Assembly (NCBI RefSeq): GCF_018139645.1
Contig: NZ_JAGSPM010000003.1
Coordinates: 310,001-374,000, forward strand
DNA: 64,000 nucleotides
Source: Affinundibacterium baiyunense
Lineage (GTDB): Bacteria; Pseudomonadota; Gammaproteobacteria; Burkholderiales; Burkholderiaceae_D
Reading direction: 5' to 3'
Shown: piece by piece, positions 1 through 7,952 of the stretch
Layout of the letters: each line of letters starts with the position of its first letter
How positions within the stretch are numbered: position 1 is the stretch's first letter
Made by a program: the position numbers and the translations under genes
Notes under the pieces: model-generated
What the model was told of the DNA's origin: nothing
Databases searched by the model: none
Seen by the model: only the letters and a program-made list of their open reading frames with translations

Positions 1-54
1 ACCTTTAGATAACCATGTCACGAAGTCGTGTTTTGAGCACCATAAAATTACGTT

Positions 55-105
55 GAAACTGACAATTTTTTGTCGCATAAGATTCGAAACTGACAAAATT
101 CGTCA
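55..105. promoter_or_regulatory. Tandem dyads, candidate PilR binding sites
   Basis: Two copies of GAAACTGACAA begin at 55 and 86, exactly 31 bp apart. Each is followed by an inverted half-site: TGACA-N6-TGTCG at 60-75 and TGACA-N5-CGTCA at 91-105. They lie 60-110 bp upstream of the sigma-54 promoter of the pilin gene, where an enhancer-binding protein such as PilR is expected. The dyads are seen directly; the assignment to PilR is inference from position. Confidence 0.5.
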
Positions 106-166
106 ATTGAAACCGAAAAAATTATTGAAAATTTATTTAATCGAGCTCAAAACTGCGTTTTACAAC

Positions 167-183
167 TTGGCACAGCATTTGCA
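167..183 (+). promoter_or_regulatory. Sigma-54 (RpoN) -24/-12 promoter of the pilin gene
   Basis: The sequence TTGGCACAGCATTTGCA matches the sigma-54 consensus TGGCAC-N5-TTGCA, with the GG (169-170) and GC (181-182) doublets separated by ten bases as required. Transcription would start near 194-196, leaving a leader of about 45 nt with a GAGGGAG ribosome-binding site at 233-239. RpoN/PilR control of pilA is established in pseudomonads and other pilus producers. Confidence 0.85.
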
Positions 184-241
184 TAAGAAAGGTCGTAGCA
201 AGCGGTAACACCAAATTTTTTTATTTTTAATTGAGGGAGTA

Positions 242-685
242 ATGAATATGAAGTCCACACGCGTACAACAAGGTTTTACATTGATCGAATTGATGATCGT
301 TGTTGCAATTATCGGTATCTTGGCAGCAGTTGCATTGCCAGCGTATCAAAACTATACAAAGAAGGCGAAATTCTCTGAAGTTGTTTTGGCAACAAATGGT
401 GCTAAGATCGCTGTTGAAATTTGTGGTCAAGATCAAACTACTGCAAATGGTGCCTTGGCCGCTGCTTGTGTAGCAGGCGCTCATGGCATTCCAGCAAATA
501 TCGCTGCTGCGTCTGGTTTCTTAGCTTCATTGACTACTGCTGCTAGTGGTATTATCACAGCGACAGCTGTTGCTACAAACGGCTTGTCTGGCGAGACCTA
601 CATCTTGACCCCTACCATCACTGACGGTAAAGTTTCTTGGGTCGCAACAGGTACATGCAAAACTGTTTCACCATCAATTTGCTGA
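242..685 (+). CDS. pilA: Type IV major pilin (prepilin)
   Basis: Structural subunit of the type IV pilus, used for twitching, adhesion and DNA uptake. Residues 1-11 form a short basic class III leader ending in glycine, followed by [20 protein letters not shown]; cleavage by PilD after G11 would give a mature pilin of 136 residues with N-methyl-Phe1 and the conserved Glu5. The hydrophobic helix is followed by PAYQNY and a Ser/Thr/Ala-rich head. C139 and C147 at the extreme C-terminus can close the D-region disulfide loop; C61 and C76 could form a second pair. The start at 242 has a GAGGGAG site; an in-frame ATG at 248 is an alternative. It is a single-gene unit with its own sigma-54 promoter and terminator. 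The two genes behind it may encode modifiers of this pilin. Confidence 0.95.
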   Translation: MNMKSTRVQQGFTLIELMIVVAIIGILAAVALPAYQNYTKKAKFSEVVLATNGAKIAVEICGQDQTTANGALAAACVAGAHGIPANIAAASGFLASLTTAASGIITATAVATNGLSGETYILTPTITDGKVSWVATGTCKTVSPSIC

Positions 686-706
686 TATTAGGTTAGCGAA
701 CATTGC

Positions 707-735
707 AAAGCCCACTTCGGTGGGCTTTTTTATTT
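707..735 (+). terminator. Rho-independent terminator of pilA
   Basis: The stem AAAGCCCA / TGGGCTTT with a CTTCGG tetraloop-type loop (715-720) is followed by a T-rich run, 22 bases after the pilin stop codon. It separates pilA from the downstream genes. Confidence 0.9.
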
Positions 736-766
736 TGATTTTTAATTAATATCACCCATCACAAGT

Positions 767-2365
767 ATGGCAATCGCCTCTAACAATAAAATACGATTGG
801 TTTTCTTTATAACTTCTCTCATGCCAATGCTAGTTTGGGCGATGAACGACTACGTCATTACAAAACCAATACCTATTTTATTTTGGAGCATTATCTGCGC
901 AACTCTCGCGGCCAGCATGCCATCTAAATTATTGCGTCCGTCACTGCTCTTGATTTTTTTAAGTGCTCCATTCACTACAGCTTGGATTGGGAGCGTAGCA
1001 CTAACTGGGTATGGTCCATCAAATGCAGCTTTCGAAGCAGCACATAATGGCCCATTTGAAGAATTGCAAAGCGCTATCGGTTTGGCACTGTCTAATTGGA
1101 CATTCGTTTTCGTTTCTCTACTTACCGTTGCTTTCACTTTTCTGTCTAGCTACTTCATTCTCTTCCGCTGCCCAAAAGAATCACCAAAATGGAATTTTGT
1201 CTTTTTAATTGCGCTTTTACCATTTTTGATAGCCAACATGGATGGCTTAGGCTACGAACTACCAATGAGATTAGCGCCACCAGAAGTAAAGATTTCCATA
1301 CCATGGCTTAGTCAAATTGAATTGGGCAAGTCTATCGTTACTTCTGCAATCGATAATGCTGGAAGAATTAGTAAAAACAATCCAGACGTTAGAGACGCAA
1401 AGAATGCAAATAAATTCTTTGACATGAACAATGGCGTTGCAATTTTTGCGGTTGGCGACTCAAGTCGAGCTGACACATTTATTCAGATAAATCGTGGGCC
1501 ATGGTCAGCTAAGCTACAACAACGACTTGACGATGGACTTGGCGTACGTCTCAACAACGCATGTTCTGGTGGTAGCTCCACCGCTGATGCGATTCCTAGA
1601 CTACTTACTGGGGCGGATATCGATGATGTTAGTGGGATAAATCGACATCCTACGATATTGGCTATAGCGAAAGCGGCAGGCGCGAGAACCGCCTACATCA
1701 GTAACCATGAAATGTGGGTACTGCCAGAATCGGGACACAACCTCATACAGCGCACCACGAGCATGGGAAAACCTGCTTTTGATGAAATTCCTGTAGGAGT
1801 ACTAGGTGACTTTTTAAAGAGAAATCCACATGGGCCGAGAGCATCGATTATTCATTTATATGGGCAACACTTTAATTATGAAGAGCGCTATCCAAATCAT
1901 GGCTTTGACTCAACACCAAGTAATTTATCTGAATCGAATTTACTCGAATGGCATTATGGGCAAGCGGTCGAGTATGGTAACAAAGTTCTCATTGAACTAG
2001 CACAATTAATCGATGACATAAACGACCCCGCATTTGTTTTTTTCACCAGCGACCACGCTGAAAATCTGCCTTCAGATAAGACCGGAAAGAAATTTCATGC
2101 TTTACCAAGTAGCGGGAAATTTGACACTACAGTTCCCGCATTAGTTTTATGGAACAAAGCCTTCAAGGAGAGTGGTAAGCAGAAACTTTTAGTTAATTTG
2201 CATAGAGGTGATGATTTGATAGCACACCAAGATCTTGCTCAAGCATGGTTAATTTTAATTGGGATGCCTGGCACAATAAAAAAAACAATTAAGCCTCGAA
2301 CCTGGGGAGCTAGAAATCCTGGTGAACATTATCGAGGCATTCTCTGCTCAGAATTACTCCCGTAA
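767..2365 (+). CDS. Sulfatase-fold membrane phosphoethanolamine transferase-like protein
   Basis: Inner-membrane enzyme of the EptA/PptA type, which moves phosphoethanolamine (or a related group) from a phospholipid to lipid A, glycans or pilin. Hydrophobic segments occupy roughly residues 10-30, 35-50, 58-80, 108-135 and 143-158; a periplasmic catalytic domain follows from about 220. Visible family motifs are VGDSSRADT (229-237), CSGGSSTADAIPRLLTG (266-282; the Ser/Thr cluster near 270-272 would hold the nucleophile), HLYGQHFNYEERYP (363-376) and TSDHAEN (427-433, metal ligands). At 532 residues it has normal family length. It begins 32 bp after the pilin terminator and has no strong ribosome-binding site. 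Neisseria PptA modifies pilin, so a pilin role is possible but inferred; lipid A modification is the main alternative. Confidence 0.72.
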   Translation: MAIASNNKIRLVFFITSLMPMLVWAMNDYVITKPIPILFWSIICATLAASMPSKLLRPSLLLIFLSAPFTTAWIGSVALTGYGPSNAAFEAAHNGPFEELQSAIGLALSNWTFVFVSLLTVAFTFLSSYFILFRCPKESPKWNFVFLIALLPFLIANMDGLGYELPMRLAPPEVKISIPWLSQIELGKSIVTSAIDNAGRISKNNPDVRDAKNANKFFDMNNGVAIFAVGDSSRADTFIQINRGPWSAKLQQRLDDGLGVRLNNACSGGSSTADAIPRLLTGADIDDVSGINRHPTILAIAKAAGARTAYISNHEMWVLPESGHNLIQRTTSMGKPAFDEIPVGVLGDFLKRNPHGPRASIIHLYGQHFNYEERYPNHGFDSTPSNLSESNLLEWHYGQAVEYGNKVLIELAQLIDDINDPAFVFFTSDHAENLPSDKTGKKFHALPSSGKFDTTVPALVLWNKAFKESGKQKLLVNLHRGDDLIAHQDLAQAWLILIGMPGTIKKTIKPRTWGARNPGEHYRGILCSELLP

Positions 2366-2491
2366 CGAATAAGATAAATGAATCAAATTATTTGTTCAAC
2401 TTCATTCAAAAACATAGCGCCCTCCAAACAACATATCTGCAGAATCAATCATGCATTCGAATACAATGTTAATAGAATTTATCTAAATTAA

Positions 2492-5077
2492 ATGGAATCA
2501 CCAATGGTTACAAAGCGACTAATTACATACTTGCCATTTCTCGCCGGAGCTATATATGGCTTGCTCTATATCATCGGCGACTCATCGAATTTAAAAGATG
2601 CGTTTGATCCACAACGTAGTCAGGTCAATGAAGGACTAGCTCTATTAATTTTTCTTCCATTTGCACTACGTTTATGGCAACAATTTGTTCACGAAAAAAT
2701 TATCGCGAAGCTACTATCCGACACAGAGCAATCGCATTTTCTTAAACTAGAACTATTGAGTTGGTTAATTCTTCTGGTTCCCAATCAATTTCTGACGAAT
2801 TGGCGCCCAAGCTGGGCATTAACACTTCTCACCATAACCGTACTTATTGCGACGCAGAGTGGGATATTCCTCAACTCTATGGGGGCAGAGAAACGCAAAG
2901 AATTACTTGGTTCCGAGCGTTATATTGCAATCTTATTTTTGATATCTGGCTTTTCAGCACTGATTTATCAAGTAGTTTGGCAACGCGTCCTTTTTGCGAC
3001 GTTTGGCATTAACACAGAATCAGTCACAGTTATTGTGTCGGTTTTTATGTTTGGCCTTGGTGTCGGTGCACTGGTTGGCGGCTTCCTGCAGAGAAAATTC
3101 TCTAATCATTTACTAATAATTTTTATCGGACTCGAAGTTTTCATTGGACTATTTGGCTTAATTAGTTTGCCGCTTATTGAATTTATAGGAGCCCAAGTCG
3201 TAGGAAGTTCGACGATACATTTGATCGGTTGGACTTACCTAATATTAGCAATCCCTACTTTGTTGATGGGAGCAACGCTACCTATATTAGTCGCATTCCT
3301 TCAAGGATACTTTAATAACTTAGGAAAAACTGTCGGTCTTTTATATGCCTTCAATACCATAGGATCTGCAATTGCTGCTTACTTCACAGTTGAGGTTTTA
3401 TTTGTTTTTTTAGGACAAGCAAGTACTATCTTGATTGCCGCTGTGTGTAATTTAACCACTGCTGCTTTAATTCTACACGCCAGTAAATTCCTGCGCCCGG
3501 CACCTATCTCTAAAAACACCACGAATGATTACAAAAATTTAGTAAACACACCAGCACGAGAACTACCTTACTTTTTTGTCTTTCTTAGTCTCATTTTCAT
3601 AGGCTATATTTCATTAAGCCAAGAAATTCTGTGGTATCGACTAATAGGATTCTCCTCAGCTGGACGTCCGCAGGTTTTTGGTATGCTGTTGACAGCCTTT
3701 CTAATTGGAATTGCGCTGGGGTCCCTGAAAACAAAGAAAATATGCGAATCTAACGAAGACCCTTATGAATGGATGGTTCGGGGGCTAATATTTGCGAGCT
3801 TAGCTTTTTATTTAGCAACACCAAGTGTGGCAGCGATTAGTGCGTTAATAAGTAAAACTACTGGCCCCCTACTGGCTTATATACTAACAGCGATTACAGC
3901 ATACTATTTAGGAGGAATGTTACCGATGTTGATCCACATCGGGGTCAATGAACAGAAAAAGACATCCTCAATGGCGATGTCGTGGCTATACTTTGCGAAC
4001 ATTATTGGAGCCACCTTCGGTCCATTGATAACGGGATTTATTTTATTAGAGTACTTAGATTTCGAGAGTAACGTTTTGTTATTATCAGCTCTCACTTTCA
4101 CATTTTTACTTGTTCTACTTTATTTCATCCCCAAAGAAAAAACTTACAAGCTTAAAGTGGCAGGTTTAAGCTTAGGCGTGATTGGTATCTTTAGTGTGCT
4201 ACACAGCTCTTTATATCAAGGTCACTTGGAGCGCATCCAATTTGGGGAGTGGAGCAATGAACCATTCAAATATACATTACAAAACAGAGCTGGAATTATC
4301 ACAGTAAAAGAAGCAAAAACTGACATTATTTATGGTGGAGGCATCTACGATGGTGGCTTCAATACCGACCTCTCGACAAATGAAAACAATATAGATCGTG
4401 CGTATTTGATCCCGACACTCCACCGTTCCCCGAAAAAAGTATTGGAAATAGGGCTTAGCTCTGGCTCTTGGGCCAAAGTTCTCACTCAGTATGATTTATT
4501 AGAAAGTTTGAGTATCGTCGAGATCAACAAAGGGTATCCACAAGTGGTGGCTAAATATCCACAGATTGGCGATGTCTTGACAAACTCAAAGGTGAAACTT
4601 TACTTTGACGATGGGCGTCGTTGGCTACGTAACAATCCAGATGAGAAATTCGATTTTATTCTTATGAACACCACGTTTCATTGGAGAAGTAATGGAACAA
4701 ATCTCTTATCTAAAGAATTTCTGGAGATTTGCAAACGACATCTCAAGCCCGGCGGTGTTGTTTATTACAATACAACAGGTTCAAAAGATGTAGTTTTGAC
4801 AGCGGCTCATGTCTTCAAATATGTGACAACATATGCAAATTTTGTTGCCGCTAGCGATACGCCATTTAATATGTCTGTCTCTGAAAAATTAGAGAATCTA
4901 AAACGTTTTAAGGATTCAACGAACATATCTTTTTTTGATTCGAATCCAATGTACAAAGATGTCTTTATTAAATTGGCGAATACAAAATTACCAGACGTGC
5001 AGCAGACTATAAAACTGGACAAAAAACTACAATTAATAACGGATGACAATATGGCGGTGGAGTTTAAGTTGTACTAG
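2492..5077 (+). CDS. Polytopic membrane protein fused to a spermidine synthase-like domain
   Basis: An 861-residue protein with about fourteen hydrophobic segments in residues 10-570 (including the typical SGFSALIYQVVWQR near 152-165) and a C-terminal Rossmann methyltransferase-like domain related to spermidine synthase. In that domain VLEIGLSSGSWAK (about 650-662) is the S-adenosylmethionine loop, FDDGRRWL (about 705-712) and the following FDFILMN strand match the spermidine synthase core. Fused MFS/SpeE-like proteins are widespread, but their substrates are mostly unknown. It follows the phosphoethanolamine transferase-like gene by 126 bp on the same strand and could act on the same surface polymer. 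An in-frame ATG at 2504 is an alternative start. Function unassigned. Confidence 0.75.
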   Translation: MESPMVTKRLITYLPFLAGAIYGLLYIIGDSSNLKDAFDPQRSQVNEGLALLIFLPFALRLWQQFVHEKIIAKLLSDTEQSHFLKLELLSWLILLVPNQFLTNWRPSWALTLLTITVLIATQSGIFLNSMGAEKRKELLGSERYIAILFLISGFSALIYQVVWQRVLFATFGINTESVTVIVSVFMFGLGVGALVGGFLQRKFSNHLLIIFIGLEVFIGLFGLISLPLIEFIGAQVVGSSTIHLIGWTYLILAIPTLLMGATLPILVAFLQGYFNNLGKTVGLLYAFNTIGSAIAAYFTVEVLFVFLGQASTILIAAVCNLTTAALILHASKFLRPAPISKNTTNDYKNLVNTPARELPYFFVFLSLIFIGYISLSQEILWYRLIGFSSAGRPQVFGMLLTAFLIGIALGSLKTKKICESNEDPYEWMVRGLIFASLAFYLATPSVAAISALISKTTGPLLAYILTAITAYYLGGMLPMLIHIGVNEQKKTSSMAMSWLYFANIIGATFGPLITGFILLEYLDFESNVLLLSALTFTFLLVLLYFIPKEKTYKLKVAGLSLGVIGIFSVLHSSLYQGHLERIQFGEWSNEPFKYTLQNRAGIITVKEAKTDIIYGGGIYDGGFNTDLSTNENNIDRAYLIPTLHRSPKKVLEIGLSSGSWAKVLTQYDLLESLSIVEINKGYPQVVAKYPQIGDVLTNSKVKLYFDDGRRWLRNNPDEKFDFILMNTTFHWRSNGTNLLSKEFLEICKRHLKPGGVVYYNTTGSKDVVLTAAHVFKYVTTYANFVAASDTPFNMSVSEKLENLKRFKDSTNISFFDSNPMYKDVFIKLANTKLPDVQQTIKLDKKLQLITDDNMAVEFKLY

Positions 5078-5090
5078 ACTAGTTCTAAGT

Positions 5091-5138
5091 TTTCATCACT
5101 TAAGTCGCTCAATATAGTTTGCAACTTGAGTGATGAAA
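5091..5138. terminator. Long stem-loop after the membrane fusion gene
   Basis: Arms TTTCATCACTTAAGT (5091-5105) and ACTTGAGTGATGAAA (5124-5138) pair over 15 bp with one G-T wobble and an 18-nt loop, 13 bp after the stop codon. There is no clear T-run, so it may act as a transcript end processed by other means or as a two-sided terminator. Confidence 0.5.
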
Positions 5139-5274
5139 CATAAGGTCGAATGTGGTATTCATCCGCACATATCTATCGGCTTGCAATATCTGTTTTCCCG
5201 CTTCCGCAATAGCACTATGCGTTTAATGACACTGTCTCTGCATCGCTAAAGACCGCATTCACTGTTAAAATAGC

Positions 5275-5297
5275 TGCTTTATTCCTCAAATAAAGCA
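5275..5297 (+). promoter_or_regulatory. Hairpin in the metG leader
   Basis: TGCTTTATT (5275-5283) and AATAAAGCA (5289-5297) form a perfect 9-bp stem with a 5-nt loop, ending ten bases before the metG ATG. No good Shine-Dalgarno sequence is visible apart from this hairpin, so folding could affect initiation. No T-box or riboswitch is recognisable. Confidence 0.4.
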
Positions 5298-5307
5298 AAA
5301 ACCCATC

Positions 5308-7368
5308 ATGACTCGCAAGCTGTTCGTCACCACTGCCCTTCCCTACGCTAACGCCCCTTTCCACCTCGGTCACATCATGGAGTATATCCAGGCTGATATT
5401 TGGGTTCGTCATCAGCGAATGTCTGGGCATGAAGTGAACTTCGTTTGTGCTGACGATGCGCATGGTGCGCCGATTATGATTGCTGCTGAAAAAGCGGGCA
5501 TCACGCCTCAAGAATTTGTGGGTCAAATTGCTGCTGGTCGTAAACAGTACCTTGATGGCTTTCATATCGCATTCGATAACTGGCACTCAACTGATGGTGC
5601 GGAAAATCATGCATTGTCGCAAGACATCTATCGTAAGCTAAAAGCTGCAGGTTTTATCACTAGCAAAACCATTGAACAGTTTTATGACCCAGTCAAAAAC
5701 ATGTTCTTACCAGATCGCTATATCAAAGGTGAATGTCCCAAATGCGGCGCAAAAGATCAGTATGGCGATTCGTGTGAAGTGTGTTCGGCTGTCTATGCGC
5801 CAACTGAATTAAAGAACCCGTATTCTGTGTTGACTGGTGCGACGCCAGTAATGAAATCCTCCGAGCATTTCTTCTTCAAATTATCTGATGAAAAATGCGT
5901 CGAGTTTTTACGCGGTTGGGCTTTGCAAGATAATCGCTTGCAATCTGAAGTTGCGAATAAATGTAAAGAATGGTTGGAAGGTGAAGGCGGTTTGGGCGAC
6001 TGGGACATCAGTCGTGACGCGCCGTATTTTGGGATTGAAATCCCTGATCAACCAGGTAAATATTTCTATGTTTGGCTCGATGCACCGGTTGGCTATTTAG
6101 CTTCATTAAAAAATTACTTCAACAAAACTGGCCGCGATTTTGATGCCTTCATGGCTGACCCAAGCACGGAGCAAATTCATTTTATTGGTAAGGACATTAC
6201 CTATTTCCATACTTTGTTCTGGCCTGCGATGTTGAAATTCTCTGGCTACAAAACACCAGATAATGTGTATGCACATGGCTTTGTCACTGTCTCTGGCGAA
6301 AAGATGTCCAAATCTCGTGGCACAGGCATTTCGCCATTGCGCTATCTCGATATCGGCATGAATCCAGAATGGCTGCGTTACTACTTTGCTGCCAAACTCA
6401 ATTCCAAGGTCGAAGATTTGGATATGAATCCAGATGATTTCGTTGCGCGTGTGAATTCTGATTTGATTGGCAAGTACATCAACATCGCAAGTCGTGCTGC
6501 TGGTTTCATTACTAAGCGTTTTAACGGCGTCGTTAACACCGCGTGGGCGACTTCTGATGACGCTTTCGTCCAAAATTTACGCAATGTATCTGGCGACATC
6601 CAAGCATTGTATGAAGCGCGTGAATTTGGCAAAGCCTTACGTGCGGTGATGGAACAAGCCGATATTATTAACGCCTATGTTGATGCGAACAAGCCATGGG
6701 AATTGGCGAAGCTGCCTGAGAACGATGCTAAATTACAAGAAGTATGCAGCCGCTTGTTAGAAGCTTTCCGCATACTGACGATATTCTTAAAACCTGTATT
6801 GCCACACTTAGCAAGTCAAGTCGAAGCGCAATTAAATATAGCTCCACTGAATTGGGCAAGTGTAAACACGCCATTGCCAGATCAACATACGATCAATCCT
6901 TATGTGCATTTAATGCAGCGTGTTGATATCAAGATTTTTGATCAGTTGTTTGATGCGCCAATGGCAACTAGTACTGTCTCAACTGAAGAAACAGGCGAAT
7001 CAAACACAAGCATTGAACCCTTGGCTGAGGAGATCAAAATCGATGATTTCTCTAAAGTGGATTTACGTATTGCAAAGATCGTCAACTGTGAACATGTAGA
7101 AGGCTCTGACAAACTCCTACGTCTGACTTTAGATGTGGGGGAAGGTAAAACAAGGAATGTATTCTCAGGAATTAAGTCTGCTTACCAACCTGAACAGTTA
7201 ATCGGCAAGTTCACCGTCATGGTGGCCAATTTGGCACCACGTAAAATGAAATTTGGTATGTCAGAAGGCATGGTTTTAGCGGCATCTGCGGCGGATGAAA
7301 AAGCCAATCCTGGTCTGTACATCTTGGAGGCATGGCCTGGTGCGCAACCGGGTATGCGTGTCCGTTAA
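5308..7368 (+). CDS. metG: Methionyl-tRNA synthetase
   Basis: Charges tRNA-Met and initiator tRNA with methionine. The Rossmann catalytic core holds the HIGH-type motif HLGHI at 19-23, a zinc knuckle [17 protein letters not shown] at about 142-158 and the KMSKS motif in EKMSKSRG near 332-339. The anticodon-binding helical domain follows, then an EMAP/Arc1p-type tRNA-binding domain from about 575 ([14 protein letters not shown]) to the end. At 686 residues it is the long dimeric form. The start at 5308 gives the canonical [18 protein letters not shown]-terminus. It is followed after 15 bp by a GNAT gene, so these may be co-transcribed. Confidence 0.97.
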   Translation: MTRKLFVTTALPYANAPFHLGHIMEYIQADIWVRHQRMSGHEVNFVCADDAHGAPIMIAAEKAGITPQEFVGQIAAGRKQYLDGFHIAFDNWHSTDGAENHALSQDIYRKLKAAGFITSKTIEQFYDPVKNMFLPDRYIKGECPKCGAKDQYGDSCEVCSAVYAPTELKNPYSVLTGATPVMKSSEHFFFKLSDEKCVEFLRGWALQDNRLQSEVANKCKEWLEGEGGLGDWDISRDAPYFGIEIPDQPGKYFYVWLDAPVGYLASLKNYFNKTGRDFDAFMADPSTEQIHFIGKDITYFHTLFWPAMLKFSGYKTPDNVYAHGFVTVSGEKMSKSRGTGISPLRYLDIGMNPEWLRYYFAAKLNSKVEDLDMNPDDFVARVNSDLIGKYINIASRAAGFITKRFNGVVNTAWATSDDAFVQNLRNVSGDIQALYEAREFGKALRAVMEQADIINAYVDANKPWELAKLPENDAKLQEVCSRLLEAFRILTIFLKPVLPHLASQVEAQLNIAPLNWASVNTPLPDQHTINPYVHLMQRVDIKIFDQLFDAPMATSTVSTEETGESNTSIEPLAEEIKIDDFSKVDLRIAKIVNCEHVEGSDKLLRLTLDVGEGKTRNVFSGIKSAYQPEQLIGKFTVMVANLAPRKMKFGMSEGMVLAASAADEKANPGLYILEAWPGAQPGMRVR

Positions 7369-7383
7369 TTCTTCAAACGCACA

Positions 7384-7860
7384 ATGGACATCGTTATACG
7401 CGAAGCCAATACCGAAGATGCGCCGTTGTTGGCGCATCTGACCCGAGCGTGCTGGGCGGGTAAAGTTGCTGCTACCTCATCTGGTCATACCGAAAGCAGC
7501 GAAAGAGTCGCTGAAGAACTCAGCTTAGGTGGCGGCTTTATTTTATTAGTGGATGAAGAACCAGCAGGTTCTGTGCGTTGGTTACCCGTCGATGGTGAAA
7601 CTAATACTTGGGAAATGCGCCGTATGGGCATACTCCCAGCCTTCCGGGGTGAAGCACTCTCTCAACATTTGCTCGAAGCGGTCATTCATCAAGCACAAAC
7701 CTCTGGCGTAGAAGAATTGCGTTTAGGTGTACGTACCGACCAACCGCGGCTGGTTGATTTATATACCGCTTACGAATTTGAGTTAGCTCCCGAACTCGAA
7801 TATGCGCACGCCAATCCCAATGAACCAATGCCGCATGTCATGCGCCGTTTTCTGCGCTAG
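7384..7860 (+). CDS. GNAT family N-acetyltransferase
   Basis: A 158-residue protein with the GNAT fold: an N-terminal IREANTEDAPLLAHLTRACW strand-helix, the central strands, and an acetyl-CoA loop in MGILPAFRGEALSQHLL (about 80-96) that keeps R-G but lacks the usual second glycine of the RxxGxG/A motif. The substrate is unknown. It starts 15 bp after metG and is probably transcribed with it. The weakened coenzyme A loop is the only unusual feature. Confidence 0.8.
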   Translation: MDIVIREANTEDAPLLAHLTRACWAGKVAATSSGHTESSERVAEELSLGGGFILLVDEEPAGSVRWLPVDGETNTWEMRRMGILPAFRGEALSQHLLEAVIHQAQTSGVEELRLGVRTDQPRLVDLYTAYEFELAPELEYAHANPNEPMPHVMRRFLR

Positions 7861-7952
7861 CAATCGATTAGCCGCATATATCCCAGTTTGATCGGCGCTC
7901 GTGTTTGTGCCCGTGTCTTTGTTTGTGTTTGTCTTTTTCAATTGGAATAATT

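Noticed and set aside
7905-7952. N-terminal extension of the Xaa-Pro aminopeptidase (MCPCLCLCLSF)
   Set aside because: It comes from a GT-rich low-complexity tract; the family start is at 7953.
7861-7952. Regulatory RNA in the GT-rich gap before pepP
   Set aside because: It is low-complexity sequence with no stable fold or conserved motif that I can see.
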